A stretch of DNA of 64,000 bases from Acanthaster planci. Its lineage: Eukaryota > Echinodermata > Asteroidea > Valvatida > Acanthasteridae. The first letter of the stretch is position 1. The number at the start of each line of letters is the position of its first letter. The position numbers were made by a program, and so were the translations under genes. This document shows positions 26,501 to 41,500 of the stretch, piece by piece. The notes under the pieces were generated by a model. The model did not search any database. It saw only the letters and a list, made by a program, of their open reading frames with translations, and was not told the DNA's origin. The stretch is taken from contig NW_019091403.1 of assembly GCF_001949145.1 (NCBI RefSeq), forward strand, positions 841,391-905,390. Reading direction: 5' to 3'.

Positions 26501-29500
26501 TCAACAGTTCGCAAGGGCAACTTTTCACAAAGAAATCATGCATGCAGGCTCAGCCCTTGTACAATTGTAGTATGACCTTTCATTGTGCGCCGGAACTAGT
26601 GTACATGTATTGTGAAGGAAGTTACCTGTAAATTTAGATTAGTGTTTCCTGAAAACACTCCCCCAGAGAAGGAAAGCCCTCCTATCTGTTGGCACAGGTG
26701 TTACAAGTATTCACAATGAATTATTAACATGTAGTTTATAATTGTGTTGTGTAAAATAGTTTACCTGGCAATCAAACAATTACAATTGAAGATCATCACT
26801 GTCATTTTGTTTTAATGTGGCTACAAAGTTTATTGCCAAGGTTAGAGGGTCTGAAGTTTCTGTGCTTGGTGAATCTTTCTTGCTGGCAAAATGGCTGGGA
26901 CGTTTGACACATAAGTTCAGTTGGGTGTACAGCTGTTGTATTGCAGGCATGCATTTTCAAATCCTCTGAAATCCTCCAAAATTTCTTTTAAATGTAACAA
27001 GGAGGTGTGCCTACTGCCTCAATCCTTCAAAATCCTCTGGCAATTCCTGTCATTATGTTGAGGCAGTGTAAATAGCATTCGTGAGCAGTGTGCTTGATTC
27101 AAAAGAAATATCAATCAGGCTGAACTTATGCTTGACTAAGCAAAAACAACACAAGGTGTATCCCACGACCAGGTTGTCACACATGGCATCCTTTGCAATA
27201 AGCCATGCACTTTTTCCATGCACCCTCAACCCTCCAAAATCCTCCAAACCACCCGAAGGATTTTGGAGGATTGAGGTGGGTTTAGGCATAAAAATGGGTA
27301 CTCTTTTACAATGCAGCAACAGTTGTTGGTTCAAAAATGCAATTTTTGAATTTATCGTTTTCCCCACTTCTATCCTGCAAGGCCTGGATAGCTGCTTGGA
27401 GCAGTACATTCCCAACTTCCTGGCCCACTCAGTGACCGGCGACCGGCTGCTCCAGATGACCATTCAGGAGCTGGAAGACATGAACATGGTCAAGATGGGT
27501 CACCAAGAACTCATGCTGGAAGCCATTGACCTCCTTGCCACGGTGGTCAGTGGAATTTCGTCTTTTAAACTTCTCAGAAAACCAAAGCAGTGGTCGGGTG
27601 ACTAGTTGATTATCCACAGGTCACAACATGACAAAAATGTCCCTGATGTTGAGATTTTCTTAGAAAGTTTCTGATGCGTTTGCATAGTTTTGTGGGTTTT
27701 TGTTGGAGGAGAAAGAAATGCACGAGAAGAATGGTTGAGAAAAAGGACTCAGTTGAGTAACTGGTAGTTATATTGTACACTTCTAGTGAACTTGGTGAGA
27801 AATGTAATGATATACCTTATCTATGAATTGCCACTGTGTGCGACTATTACATTTTTAAACAAGCATGTTTCATGTGTACACAGTGTTGTTCTTTTGGCAG
27901 TGCTGTCTTATTGCTAATCCTAAAATTCCTGAACCCTCAAATTTTAATATAATTCAGGGGTGTGAGAATTCAGCGTTTTAGCTCATTTCAGTTTTTTTTT
28001 CAGATGTCGACCCTGAATTTCAGGTTTTTGGTGCACCTGGTCTGTACAAAATATTGGAACTTTTTACATTTCAGCTTTTGGCTTGCTGTTTTCAGCTTAA
28101 ATTTAAAGCGGCCACTCACATCCCTGATAATTTCTTCACACCCCGAGAAGTTAGAATTAAAGACTTCTCCATTTTTGTCGCTTCCATCAGCATTATGGCC
28201 ATCCTACTGAGACTCTACAGTCAGTGGCCTTGAACCTGCACTGTAAGGCCAGTAACCTGGCTAACCTGCTGGAGCAGAGACTACAGTCAGGGAACCAGGC
28301 CAAGGACAAACTGTACAATGGGCCATCTGCCATGCTGCTCAGGATATCAGAGACGATATCCGCTGCCAAGACTCTCATCTCGTGGCTAGACAGGTCAGTT
28401 AGCAAACCGGAATTCACAGGATGCATAAAATCTCTTGATGTTCTTAGAAATTTCTTCCTCCAAATGTGCATCACTGAGCATGTTATCTTAATGCTATGAG
28501 TGGTGTGTAAAGGAATCTTGACTTAGTTCTTCAGTATAATCCACCGTAAAACTGTACTGTGAGTAAATGCCATAAATATGTGATTATCCAACTTTCAGTT
28601 TCTTTGGTTTCTTTTTGTAGACCGCCGTTTGCCAACGGACCAGAGAAGGATTTCCAAGAGTTCAGCAAAGATATCCTGCAGTATGCCCTAGAAATGACGC
28701 AAGCCGTGCAACACCATTCCATTTTGACCGAGGCACTGCCCGAAATAAAAGCCATTGTGAGTCTTGAAATTTTTGTTAGAATTGTTTGGGTTTTTTTAGC
28801 TTTGAGAAGAACTGGTAGCTTTGCTTTGTTCATCTGTGAGAGACAGCTTAGTAGGTTTGTTTTTTAGATTACTGTTTGTGTGATTCCACCATGTCTGATA
28901 AGGCTGATTTGGGTCACGTTTCTTGTATCACAATAGTTTCAGCTGTCTCTGGAAATTATTTTCAGGCGAGAGAGCTTGCAGCAATGGCCGACAATTTGAT
29001 AAAGCAGTCAACCGATCCCCTGGTGATTCAGCCCACGACAATTGAAGAAGTGAAAATCAAGAAAAAACTCCCCGAGGAGGAGTTGGTGAGTTACCGCCCG
29101 TACTTTGACATCACCTGTCCATTAATTTTCTTTTGTCCATAGGGAGATAGCTCAAAATATGGAAATGCTTAGTTGAACAGTCTGTTCTTAGTGCCCAAAG
29201 CCTGGCCAGTCAATCTAACCGAGACAGGTGTCCAAATTTATTTGCCATTCATTCACTGTGTGAAATTCATCAGGAGCGTAGCTTTTTAGTCAGTCTGTGA
29301 AAGTAGATCAAAGCCATAAGGACCTTTAAACTGGAATTTCCCTATGAGTTCTAAATTGGCAGTTTATTGCAAAACGAAACAGGAAATCAGGGTATCACTA
29401 GTGGAGCTCTAAACCATATTGGAAAAAACACGGACGGGCACTGATGGGCAGAGTTGAAATAGTTGGATGCACAGGTTGGACATTTCCGTCTCCTGCTCCC

Positions 29501-32500
29501 CACGGTTTGACAACATTTCCTCTTTCCTACAGGGCCTCTTTATCAAAACATCAACAATTGATGGAATTCATTACATAACAGGCACCAAAGATCAGGTCAG
29601 TACCATCACCTTGGTGAAACCGACAGGGAAGAGTGTCAAAGTTTATTTTCAGAAAATAAACAGAGATTTGAATAGTTTCAAAAACCCACAAGATGAGCTT
29701 TGTTGAGAGAAAATACCATTTTCACAGTGATGTTGATTTCAGATATCTTGACCAGTTTAGCCCAATACTGTACATGACATAGATAAACCTTGAACTTCTA
29801 GTCTGTTTAAACTTTGCCAACAGTTAGCAGTGTTGTACATGTAGGTGAGACCCCATTAGACAACGCAAGGCCAACGATCTGAATTCAAGTCCCAAGCTAT
29901 AAAAATGAACTGCCATACAATCATCCTGTTGTCATTTTTTACCCCATTACTTGTCTTATGTCTAATCTTGTTTCTGGTCTTGTGACTGGTCTTGTGTCTG
30001 GTCTCGTGTCTGATCTCGTGATTGGTTTTATGTCTGGTCTTGTAACTGGTCTTGTGTCTGGTCTTATGTCTGGTCTTGTGTCTGGTCTTGTAACTGGTCT
30101 TGTGTCTGGTCTCGTGTCTGATCTCGNNNNNNNNNNNNNNNNNNNNNNNNNNNNNNNNNNNNNNNNNNNNNNNNNNNNNNNNNNNNNNNNNNNNNNNNNN
30201 NNNNNNNNNNNNNNNNNNNNNNNNNNNNNNNNNNNNNNNNNNNNNNNNNNNNNNNNNGTGTCTGGTCTAGTGTCTGGTCTTGTGTCTGGTCTTGTGTTGG
30301 TCTTGTGTCTGGTCTTGTGTCTGGTCTAGTGTCTGGTCTTGTGTCTGGTCTTGTAACTGGTCTTGTGTCTGGTCTTTTGCTGGTCTTATGTCTGGTCTTG
30401 TGATTGGTCTTGTATTTGGTCTTGCATATGATCTTGTTTTGGTCTTGACCTCAGCACTGCTCATAAGACACTCAATTTGTATGACATTAAAATACAGTGT
30501 ACTTATTTCAGCTTGGAATGTTTGCTTACTGCTTGCTTGAATCTTGAATCTTGTTTCAGTCGGCCGCAAGCTTAAGCAGAAAAGTGGGTCAAGGAGATGA
30601 ACTGCTGAGAGTGAATGAACAAACAGTGGTAAGCAACATTGCTTAGCAAATATCGAGTCTCTCTTGAAATGGTCAAGTCAGGAGAAGTGTGTTCGTTGTG
30701 TCATTTGAATGTTGCCATGCAACTTAGATGCTAGTCTGCTAGCTGTTAAAATATTTCAAGTGTTTAAGCTAAGATCGGATGAAGTTACAAGTTTTTACCT
30801 CTGGGAATGCAACAAAGTCACACAGAATGCAACCAGTACGGGTGATTCACAATGCTAAGCACAGTGGCTTTTGTGTTAAGCAGAAATCAGCTGAGTTACA
30901 AGGAATGGGCATTGGATGAGATTTTGGCTTGTAGCAGCTTTTTACTGAGTAAATAGTTTCCATGCTATGCAGACTTCTCTGTCTGACAGATTTACAGTAT
31001 GCCATTTAGCGATTTGAATTTCCATCTGAATGAAATTCCCTCCCATCCCCTCCAATTTTGCCCCGTCACAGGTCAGCTGGGAACACAGTAAAGTGGTAGC
31101 GGCCCTCAAGCGTGACCCCATGGGGGTATGTCTGACCATCCGTAAGCGCCCCTGTAATCTAGGCTCCCCAGGCCAAGTCCTGAGGCTGGGTAACTCTACC
31201 CACACCCTGCGGTTGGGCGGCACCCCTCAGCTCATGCGTAAAGACAGCTTCCCGTCCTTAAAGTCGCCCATCCTCAAGGAGGAATTCCTCATGCCAATGT
31301 CACCCAGTGACGTGCTGATGACCAAGCAGAGGAGGTAGATATTGATTTACCCCTAACCCTCCCAGATCAGATGATTTTTTTTGTTGGAAGGAAGGGCAGA
31401 TCTACTGTCATTTCATGTGGATCTTCATCTATGTAAAAATTTAAAAATATGCCATTGGTTTCCGTCACAGTGCTGGATTTTGCAAAATAAATGCTTATTG
31501 TTCAGGAAATGTACACATTGAATTATTTATTTCTTGACATATTACATTTGTTTCCCAGAGTATTGCGCAAACAGGTCTCAATACCACTGTTAGGTTTGGC
31601 CCTGCTTATATTTGAAAAGCAAAAGTTCATCAGTACAGAATACAAACTTTAATATTTACAAAGTCAACAGGTGCGGAATTGTAATGGAAATATTTATTCA
31701 CTGTGTATAAATGAAAGTGGGCACTGTTTTTACAATAGGGCCACATGGAATAAGTTATCAATATATCATCCAAAGACAATTGAAAGAAAATGATACGGAT
31801 GAGTGACAATTTTCCCCAAGTGTAAATGCCATAGGTATCCACCTTGAGCAGAAGCACCCCCTCATTGGTTGAAAAGAGCCGCGTTGGTCAGGAGTGTTGG
31901 TCAGGAGTGCTCTTGGTCCAGCTTGAGGCCCGTTGTACAGTTATATCTGTTGGCAAACGTACTGTGTGCTTGATTGCACATGACATCGATGCATCGAAAG
32001 TTTATGAGGGAGATTGATGCAGAATATGCCCTTTTAAGACTTGCTTGTGTCTGCATCTAAAGAACAAATTCAAATCAAGACGTGTACATGTATGTGCTGT
32101 GCTTTAACTGGTCCCCATGTCAGTGGTCCCAGTCAACGCATGAATCATTGTCGAGATCACCAAAATGAGCCGAGCGTATTGCATGCTATCAAGATGGCTG
32201 AGAATATATAGTGATGTGTTCGACTTGCGTGGTGCTGTCATGCATGTGCTGTGATATGGACCTGTGTGGTGCCATTTCATCAGCAACTTCCAAAGTATAA
32301 GCAGTGTGCAAACTGGTAACACCAAAGTCCTCTATTTGGTGGGCCGGATGGGCTTTGCAGGCTTGACCGGCCAAGCTACAATTTCTTTCAGTTTTCTTCA
32401 TTGATACAACTGCAAATGAAATTATTTTCTCACATGGCCAAGGAAAGTGATGTGTGGCGGGATGATAAAGTAATGATTTATTTTATTAGGCACAGTACAT

Positions 32501-35500
32501 TTTTTTTTAGAATGATTCTCAGAAGTCAAGGATGTGGTTCCAGATATAAATGACTGCCGCTGGCATTTTCTAAATGCGTCCTCCTTTCTGTCACAGCAAC
32601 AGCGATCCGGAGACACAGGTTGAGACCCATGAGACACATTCAGACTCAGAGTCGCTGGTCCAAGAGGCAGAGCGAATCAAGCGACAGCGACGAGGCACCA
32701 TGGGGGAGGCCTTACAGAGGAAAGGCAGTAAAAGCCAGACGCCAGAGGGCCGGCCAAGATCGCTACCCATCAACACGGAAGAATTAGAAGCTGAAGGTGG
32801 GATTTCATTTCACTCTTCTACGGAGTTGTTTTTAGCGTAGCGAGTGACTTCAGCGTTTAACCTGCACTGCTGTGAAAGTAGCGTTGTGGTGTAATTTTGT
32901 TCTGGTAGTTTTGGTCTATTAATTTTTCTCTCCACACTATTTCAAGCCATGGAAAAATTTTCATGAATCTAAAAAGTTGACAGATATTTTCCTGGTAACG
33001 AATGATTGTTAAAATGTGTGATCAGTTCTTGTGGAATTTACCAGAAATTATGGAGTTTCTGCCTCTTCCTTTTTCAACATTTCTTACAATGGATGGTTTT
33101 TCATTGTATTACAGTGGCGCTATGGAAGGCGTCCCCTATCTCTAGTAGGCCAGGTTTTTCACCAATCGCAGGCAGTCCAGTCAGCCCAGCCTCTGCAAGC
33201 ACTCCCCAGGCTTCCCCGTCATCGCAAGGAGACAAGACCCCGAACCGAACCCCCAACTCCCAGGAACCACTGGCCAGCCCAGATGGACCGGCCGAGGTCA
33301 AGAAAGTGACGATCTCCACAACAGAGGACTCGAGCCCATCTAAGCCTGAGATAAACCCCTTGGGTTTGCCCCCCATCCTGGTGAAGCCAGAGGTTGAAAT
33401 TAGCAAACCAGCAGACGAAGTCAGTTTTGAGGATGCCATCAGTACAGACGAGACCAAAACCTCGTCAGAACCCGACCAAAAAAAGACAGATGAGACTGCA
33501 TCAGTTTCCCCAGATCCTGTGTCTGAATCCAAGACCACAAACACCAATAACAATGTGGACACCTCCATGGGTGCAGATGGCCAACAGGGGGTCTCAGCTG
33601 GAATGTCAGGGGTCATAACCTCTGACCTTGGGGATTACGTCCTGATTGAAAACAATGACCTAACTTCACCTTCTAAATCTGTAAGGTGAGTGTAGTTTGA
33701 GATGACGATCGGCTTGTTGGTAGTGCATATTTCTGTTTGGTCATGCATTTCTAATTGTAAAATTACCTACTAGTAAAAAGTTGTACTTATTGAGGTAAAG
33801 CATTGTACCAAACAAACATATTTGATTAATTAATTTACCATTTATCACTTATGTCAAAGAAAGCCTGCTGCTAAATTGTTTTGCCTTCTTTTGCATGGAC
33901 GGTTTCTGTATTATGAATGTCATTTCTGTGTACAAAACGTTGTGTTATGACCATGGGAATCGTTGATAACCCCCCTAAAACAATCAACCTGTGTCTTCAT
34001 CACTTCCACAGTTTCTTTGAGAGGTCCCAGTCCATTACACCATCACTTGCCTCAGAAGTTTCTGTGACTTCCGTGAGTAAAATCAAACCCCTATCATTTT
34101 TCTGATTAACCCTAACCCTCCTCAATCCTTCACCTGTTGGAGGACTGAGGAGTGTTAGGGTTGACCTTAATCCTTCCACATACCTCAAAATGATTTTTAA
34201 ATCATTTAAACTTCAATTCTCGTCATTATAATTACAACTTATCTTCCGCCCTGTTAAATGTTTTTAACAAGTGTTATTGGTTGTCTTCCCTCAACCAGAG
34301 TGGTGTTAGACTCCGCCCCAAGAAGACCAGGAAGATGAAGTATAAAGTTTCACGAGGGGTGTCGTGTGTAGACCTCGGCCCGGGGCAGTGCCAGGGTTGG
34401 CTGCACAAGAAGTCGGACACCAAGCAGACGTTCCGATCCAACTGGGTCGAGATGTGGTTCATTCTCAAGGACTTTGTACTGTACTACTACAAAAACAAAA
34501 CGGTAAGCCTGACACATTTCAACGTTTTTTTATTTTGAGTGCTTTGTAATAAAGTGCCGTGCAGTTTAAGCTTCCCTACTCCAAGCTACGTGCATTGAAA
34601 AGTCATTGGCAGGCTTCAAGTTGATAAAGTTTCTTGATACGGAAATGTTCTAAGCACAGGAAGTGGTTATGAGCAAAGTTTACCCGATAAAAGTCCATGC
34701 AGTGTCCATAGCTTGTTGCTGGTTACCGGCTGAGTTTCGCTGAAGAACAAAAAATAACCAGTCCATTGCACAGTGTTGGTTGTTAAGGAATTTTTTCCTG
34801 CAAAATTGCCAAGGGAGTTGACATTTCTGAATTTGAACTTTGTTGTAGGATGCAAAGGCCAAAGGAGTGATCTGCCTGCCTGGCTATCTCATCTCAGAAG
34901 CCCCCGAGTCAAAGAAGGAACAGTAAGAAACAAATCCCTGTCTCTCAGCAAGGTTTTTGTCATGGTGTATATTTGACAACAGAGTTACAAAATGACTTCA
35001 AACTGAATGAAATAAAATTCAACGTCCTCAACTTTAGTTATTTGTTTTAAGTAGCTGGTTGTATAGCAGTTTTCATGGTGATACCTCAACTACTTTTGAA
35101 AACTTTGTGAATCGTGGTTAAAATTTTACCAAATTCCCACGAAGTAAAGCATAGAAATTCACCCCTTCTAGATAAAAAAAATATGTGTATCATCCAATTT
35201 TCCTAGTCAGCTGAAATAACACAAAAGTGATAACAGAAAGTTATGTCCACCCTTAATTTTTTCATTCCTGGATCTTTCCTCACTGTCACAGTCCATCAAT
35301 GCTGTTCCATGCCTTCGTTTTTTTCTCCCATCCCCATCCTTTGTTTCCTTTCCTCTTCTATCACTCTTCCTCTTTTGCCATCTTTCATCAATAGAGGGTT
35401 TGCGGGGCTGCCATCTTGCGGGCCAGTGCTTTTGTTACACAGGGTATGCACAAAGGAGATTTCCCTGTGGAACAAAAGATCTGTCCTGCAAGATGGCTAC

Positions 35501-38500
35501 CATGCAAAGCCTCCATACTCATGTTTGCTTAAGTTCCAAAAGATTCCGCCAGTCACTTTCACTCTTTATGCCTTTTTTTGGGATAAGTGCATTCAAGGCT
35601 ACTCACAAGGGCACAAGGCCAATCTACTTTGCTACCCATCGTCAGGAAGACAAAGAGAAATGGATGGGGAAGCTTGGCCTTGCAGCCATCATGTTCACGG
35701 ACGAGAAGAGGATGCGGCAGTCCGTCATCTTTGAGTCCGAGCCGTCGCTGGACGTTGGCACCATGATGCAAAGTGAGCCAAAGAATCTCATAGCAAGTTT
35801 AAGAGGACTGAAACGTTGGGTCCATGGTGAAGGCGTTGTGTGGTTATGAACAAGCCGTGATGTTGTACTATAGGCTTGTACCGGTTTATGCCTGCGTGGT
35901 GCGGAAGGATGTAAACTGAATTTCATCTCATCCTACGCAAACTTGTCCAGGCATTGTGCACTGAGACAATGCCATTTAAAGTGATGGCTTTTCATCTCTC
36001 CTTGTTGCCATTGAGGGAGATCTAATGCTTGTTATCCATTGTGCTCAAAATCTGAATGATATAGGAAGCTATTATACCAGCCAAAACTACGGCAATGACA
36101 GTAGTCCAAACGGAAAAGTGTTAAGGCTCCAAACCCCAAATTGACAGAGATGTGTTGATATGTAAACTGTTCTTCTGTGTCCAGGTGTTGATGGTTACCA
36201 TAGTGAGAGTGATGATGAGGACAGAAGCGACAAGTCGGGTCCCCTGTCGCCAACCTCCAGCGACAAGTCCGATGAGAACTCCAGCGAGGCCGGCTCACCT
36301 CAGCATAAGCTCAAGTACCGACGAGCCCAGACAACCCCCAATCTGCACTCCTTAGGCCACGAGTCAGGTACCCCACCCTCTCTACCCAAACTCTACAGGA
36401 AAGGCCAAAAGGAGGGTATTGGCTCCAGTCCCAACTCCCCCAAAGGGAGTCCTAAATTGATGCAGCGCGTGATGCACAAGTTTCGAAGGCACAGTCGGGG
36501 GAGTTTGGATATCGAAGCGGGGGACGCAACTGTCCTGCAAGGGAAATACAACACGAGGAGGAACTCCTCCCCATTTGGTAAGAGGTGACTTCAGAACGGG
36601 ACAACGGTACTCAGGGTTTGTTTTGCAGAAGTTGAGAAATTGATTCGTTCGATTTTCATCTCTCGAGTTTCCTGTTGCAAAAAATGCTCTCTTCACAAAC
36701 TGAATGTTCGGCTTGTTGAATCTTGCAAAACTCCAGGCTACAAACTACCTATGCAGATGTTTTTTAAGGACAATCAGAAATCCGTGTTTGAAGCAAAACA
36801 ATCTGCATCAAGTTTGGCCTTGTTTTATGGATTTTTTACTGCAAAACTACAGTGACACATGGAAAATGCCGTATTGAGTATGGATTATTGTCACCATTAC
36901 ATCAAACCCGAGCATGTTCCCCTCAGCCAAGTTAAATTTTTGGAAGTTGGACTTTTTATCCATTGTCAATTTCAAATGGATCAGTATCTCAACAGTGACA
37001 GACAAACCCTGTGTTATGAGGATATAGTAACTGGGTTTGTTGGGGCATATTTTGAAAAACAACTAAAATGTTGCCAGAAAAGGACAAAACGTCTTTCCAG
37101 TTGCCATATCCTCAGTCCCCAGTTTCATACATGGACCAACTGTCTTTCTGCACATATGACATAATTTTATATTGACATATTTCACCATAAAATGAACTTG
37201 AAACTTTGATGTATATTAACCACTTTTAAGATTTATGGCTCTCATGCATGTAAAAGCGTGCATTCAGAGTTCTTATAACCGGTGCCCGCCAATGGTAGGC
37301 TTTGAGACGTTGGTGGCAGCTGACATATTGGTCCTTTTCCACAGTCTTTCTTGTGCTCAGAACTATGTGCACAGTGTACGCTCAGAAAAATGTGTACATG
37401 CTCAGAACAGACTGATTTTTTGCCCCCGCCAACCATCTCAAAGTTGCCCATTCTTGCCATATCTATCACTGTGTCTGTAATCCTTTTGTGCATGTCATGA
37501 GGGCATTCTGAAGTCATGGTTGGATCAGTGTCTCCCAGTTATCACTATATCTGTCACCGTGGCTGTTATCCTGTTTATGCATGTAATAGGGCGTCTTTAT
37601 TTCACCGTTGGACCAATGTCTTCCAGTTATCACTGTATCTGTCACTGTGTCTGTCATCCTGTTTATGCATGTAATAGGACATCCTTATTTCACTGTCGGA
37701 TCAGTGTCTCCCAGTTATCACTGTATCTGTCACTCTGTCTGTCATCCTTTTTATGCATGTAATAGGGCATCCTTTCTCACAATTTTATTAAACTATCATA
37801 TAGCTCTCTGTATAACACTTTTCATCATTCATAACTTCATTCATAAACAAGTTGTAACTAATTATTGTTTGACCTCATGACCCCTAGAATTTATTTCATA
37901 ACGTTTTGTATTTCTCCATTCGTAATCTTTTACTTTCAGTGTGACATTAGCACAGAATTAATCAATGTTCAGAGTGTGCTGTTTGATAACATTATTAAAC
38001 AAGTTTCATTGTCACTTATTAACCACTTTGTGCCGGGGCACCCGATACCGGAGATGTTGGCTTTATATGCAAAGTCAGGGTGCCCAAAAACGGGCAAAGG
38101 AGCCTGGCCTGGTAACAAAAGACCGTACTCAGAACAAAACACTGGGCTGCTGGGAATTGCCATCATTTTTTCAGTTGTCAATAGTGGAGGAAATCTGTCA
38201 TTGTTTTGAATGATTATACCACTTTTTGTGGCATTCAGTGCGAGCAGATTACCACTGGGGACAAATGTGCTCCAGCACTCCAGGGATGAGCGATACAATA
38301 CCGCTACACGCTAATCTGGCCCATTTGAAAAGACGCCAGCAGTGCACTGGGCAAGTTTCGGGAACAAAAGAAAATTACATAACTCCTCACAATCTGGGCT
38401 CTCTTTACAAGGCGGCAGGTCTGGCTGAAATACTCAGGTGTCAATAGATATTGTCTGTCAGATTAGAGTAGCCACCAGACAGTAGACAGCAGATAGTGTG

Positions 38501-41500
38501 GGTATAAATGTCCAGTAAATGAAGATATGAAGTGAAGAATTTTGGAAATGGAAAGTCCTCCAGGAATACGCCATTCAACTTCCAATTAAACCCAGCAGCA
38601 TATGATTAATCTTCTATCCTATCCTTCTGGATCTGTCAAACTCTACCAAAAGGTTAGGGTTTTCCCCTTAAATTGCGTGAAAAGCTCCCCAACTTGTCCT
38701 TACAATGTGAAAGTTCTCTTGAAACTTCACTGAGGTGTTTTGTTTTTAATGACAAAAATTGTTTAGGCCAAAAAAATGTGATTTGTTTTGAAACCTGAAA
38801 TGCCTTCCGCAAAAGAAGAAAAAGGACATAGTATAACATTTCACCTCCTATTCCAAACCCTTCCTCCTAGCCTCCAGCTGCCCTCCAAGTCCAAATCTTC
38901 CCCATCTTTCTTCACAGCACTAGCATGCTTTTATTCCTCCCTTTGAACCTTGACGCACTTCATGTCAGATCAGTAGCACGTGGGATGGATGGATCATTGA
39001 GCATTCATTTTTTCTCAACCCTTTTCTCCAAATGCACGTCTTTGGTCCATGGATTTATTCTCAGAAGTGATGACATTCTACACAAAAGAAGACAAAAGGT
39101 GGCTTAATAAGTAAAGATAAAACAAAAGTTGGTTCAGCCAGAGTTTTTTTATGTTTTACTTAAGTGAAGGGTTTTTTTGAAAGGCTAAATTGAGGAAATG
39201 GGATATTTGTTGATGTTAGACAAAAGGAAACATTTTGTGTGATTTTGAGTTGATTAGTAATTTTTGAATGGTAAGAAGTATTATGACATAATTTTTTCAA
39301 ATATCAGAAATTGTTAATAGATGTGAAATTCAGCCATGGTATCAGACAAAAACATGGATTTTCATTAAAATTGGAACCGATGAATGGAGCAAAAAATTGT
39401 TTGGAAAGCTTTTTTTGTGTAGAATGCATCGCTTGTAAGTCACCTCTTTCAAACAGTCCAAACAGCATTTAAAGGAAACATATTTCTGAACATTTTTTCC
39501 CTCCAATATAGAGCTCGTTTCCCCAGTTGTCCATCCGTCAGGTATGTTACCCTTCCCCTTATTTGACCCTTCCGCTTAAGAAATTGGAAAGTATTTTTAA
39601 CAATAGCACAGGACAGGTGATTCAGCAAGACAGTCATGATTGGCTCTGTAGGTTAGAAAAAGGCCAAGGAAGAACAATTAGCTTCTGTCGAAGGAAATTT
39701 ATCGCAGCAGTTTTTTTATTTTAGGTGCATTCTGCATTTAATCCCCGATAGTATTTGGTGCCGGATTTAGTTTGCAGAAAACAAAGGTCTTCTGAACCAT
39801 GGTTGGGGTTATTTGTCCAGTCAAACCAACTGCTGGGTACAGTGCCATGATCAGTTGATGTATATTCAGTCAAACTAACTGCTGGGTACAGTGCCATGAT
39901 CAGTTGATGTATATTCAGTCAAACTAACTGCTGGGTACAGTGCCATGATCAGTTGATGTATATTCTTCAATATCATTTTATTGATATCATATTGGTTTAT
40001 ATTAAGTTGGTTTTTTAAAATTATTTTTTGACATTGATGTAGTTCTGTTGCTTTTGTTTTACTCTAAATTTGTTTCAGATTATAAAGTCAAATTTTTTTT
40101 CTGGTTTGCTCCCCAACATGGACACATCTTCATGTGATGTGGTTTGTTACACTTAATATGGCAATTGATGGGCGTGTGTATTCAGGAAACACCATTATTT
40201 CCCATGTCCAATTTACTGGGCTGCAGCTGAAGTAACACAGGCATCTATAGGAAGATGCTACAGCCACTAGCCCGAGGCTTCCCATAGGAACATGTGCTAT
40301 GTGCAGTCACAGCCATAAGACACAGTCATAAATGCTGAGGGTGCTGTGTTGTGCCCTTTGGCAGTCTGCACACAGATCATTATAACATTGTTGATGGCCA
40401 CTCCTGAATATTGGTCACAATTTTGACTGCGTTAGGATATTTGAATTGAATTAAAGCCTGGCTTACTCTAACCTTTCACCCTTAGATGAAGCCATGAGCC
40501 AGGCCCTGGTCACAGTCTTGACTGCGGCAGGATATTTGAATTGAATTAAAGCCAAGTTTTCTCTAACCTTTCACCCTCAGATGAAGCCATGAGCCAGGCC
40601 TTACAGGACCAACTGCCCACTGTGTCAGTCACCTCCCCTGCTTCCTCCCCAGATGCCATTGATGGCAGGGCGGCAGAAAATGGCACAGCATATCGTGACG
40701 ACGCCCTCCTGGACCACTACATGACCCTGGTGGAGGACACCGGTTGCGTGAGTGGCTTGGAGAGAACCATAGAGGCCCGGACAAGCAAACGATTCAAAGA
40801 AAAAAAAGGAGCTCAGTTGACGCGGATCCACACGATCCTTGACAAGAACCCCGAGAAAAACAAGAAAGCATTACATAGACGTGCACTTCAGCGAACCTTA
40901 AAGGTACAGCCTGTAACTAGTTGGTTACGTTCTGCAACTGCTTGATTCTGCCCCGTGGAACTGTTTTACAGCCTGTCCGTTCTTACAGAATTCATCACTG
41001 CAAGATTACAGAAAAGAACACATTCTTGGCACAGTGCTCCTGAAATGTAATTCATTTCAAAACCTCATTTTGGCAGTTTTAGACTTGTCAGTCTTCTCTG
41101 TAAGAAAGAGAATGTAACTCCTTTGAAGCAGGACTGTTGATTATTGGACAATGGGTTTAACTAGTCTATGCGCTGAAGTGCACCCCGCAAGCGGCAAAAG
41201 AAAGACAGGTGGTTACAAGCGGGTTCTTGCATGCATTCTGCGTGTACACAAAGACCATACATGCCGCAATAAATTAATTACACGTACGCAGCGGGCTCCG
41301 TGTCAAACGCGCATATACTTGCAAGCTTCATGGCGTGCCTAGGCAGTGAGCACCAAAAAAAACCCACGCCCTCTCTGTTCCGCTTGGAGTGGATTAAAAG
41401 AATTTGTGAGATTTAACTTTTATTAACGATTGAAAATAGCAATCACAACTCATTGAACCTTCTACTAAAAACAAATGAGTTCTTTTCTTAAACTATACTT

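Noticed and set aside
27053-27463. 136-codon minus-strand ORF
   Set aside because: Overlaps CNKSR exon 2 in antisense and has no recognisable domain or splice support.
29958-30569. Long open frames across the 12-bp repeat, both strands
   Set aside because: Products of a repeat whose unit is a multiple of three, interrupted by N.
33101-33616. 171-codon antisense ORF
   Set aside because: Mirror of the Ser/Pro-rich CNKSR exon 10; codon bias of the sense strand explains its length.
37500-37775. CRISPR-like array
   Set aside because: Direct repeats of 88 bp without distinct spacers in an animal intron; a simple tandem repeat.
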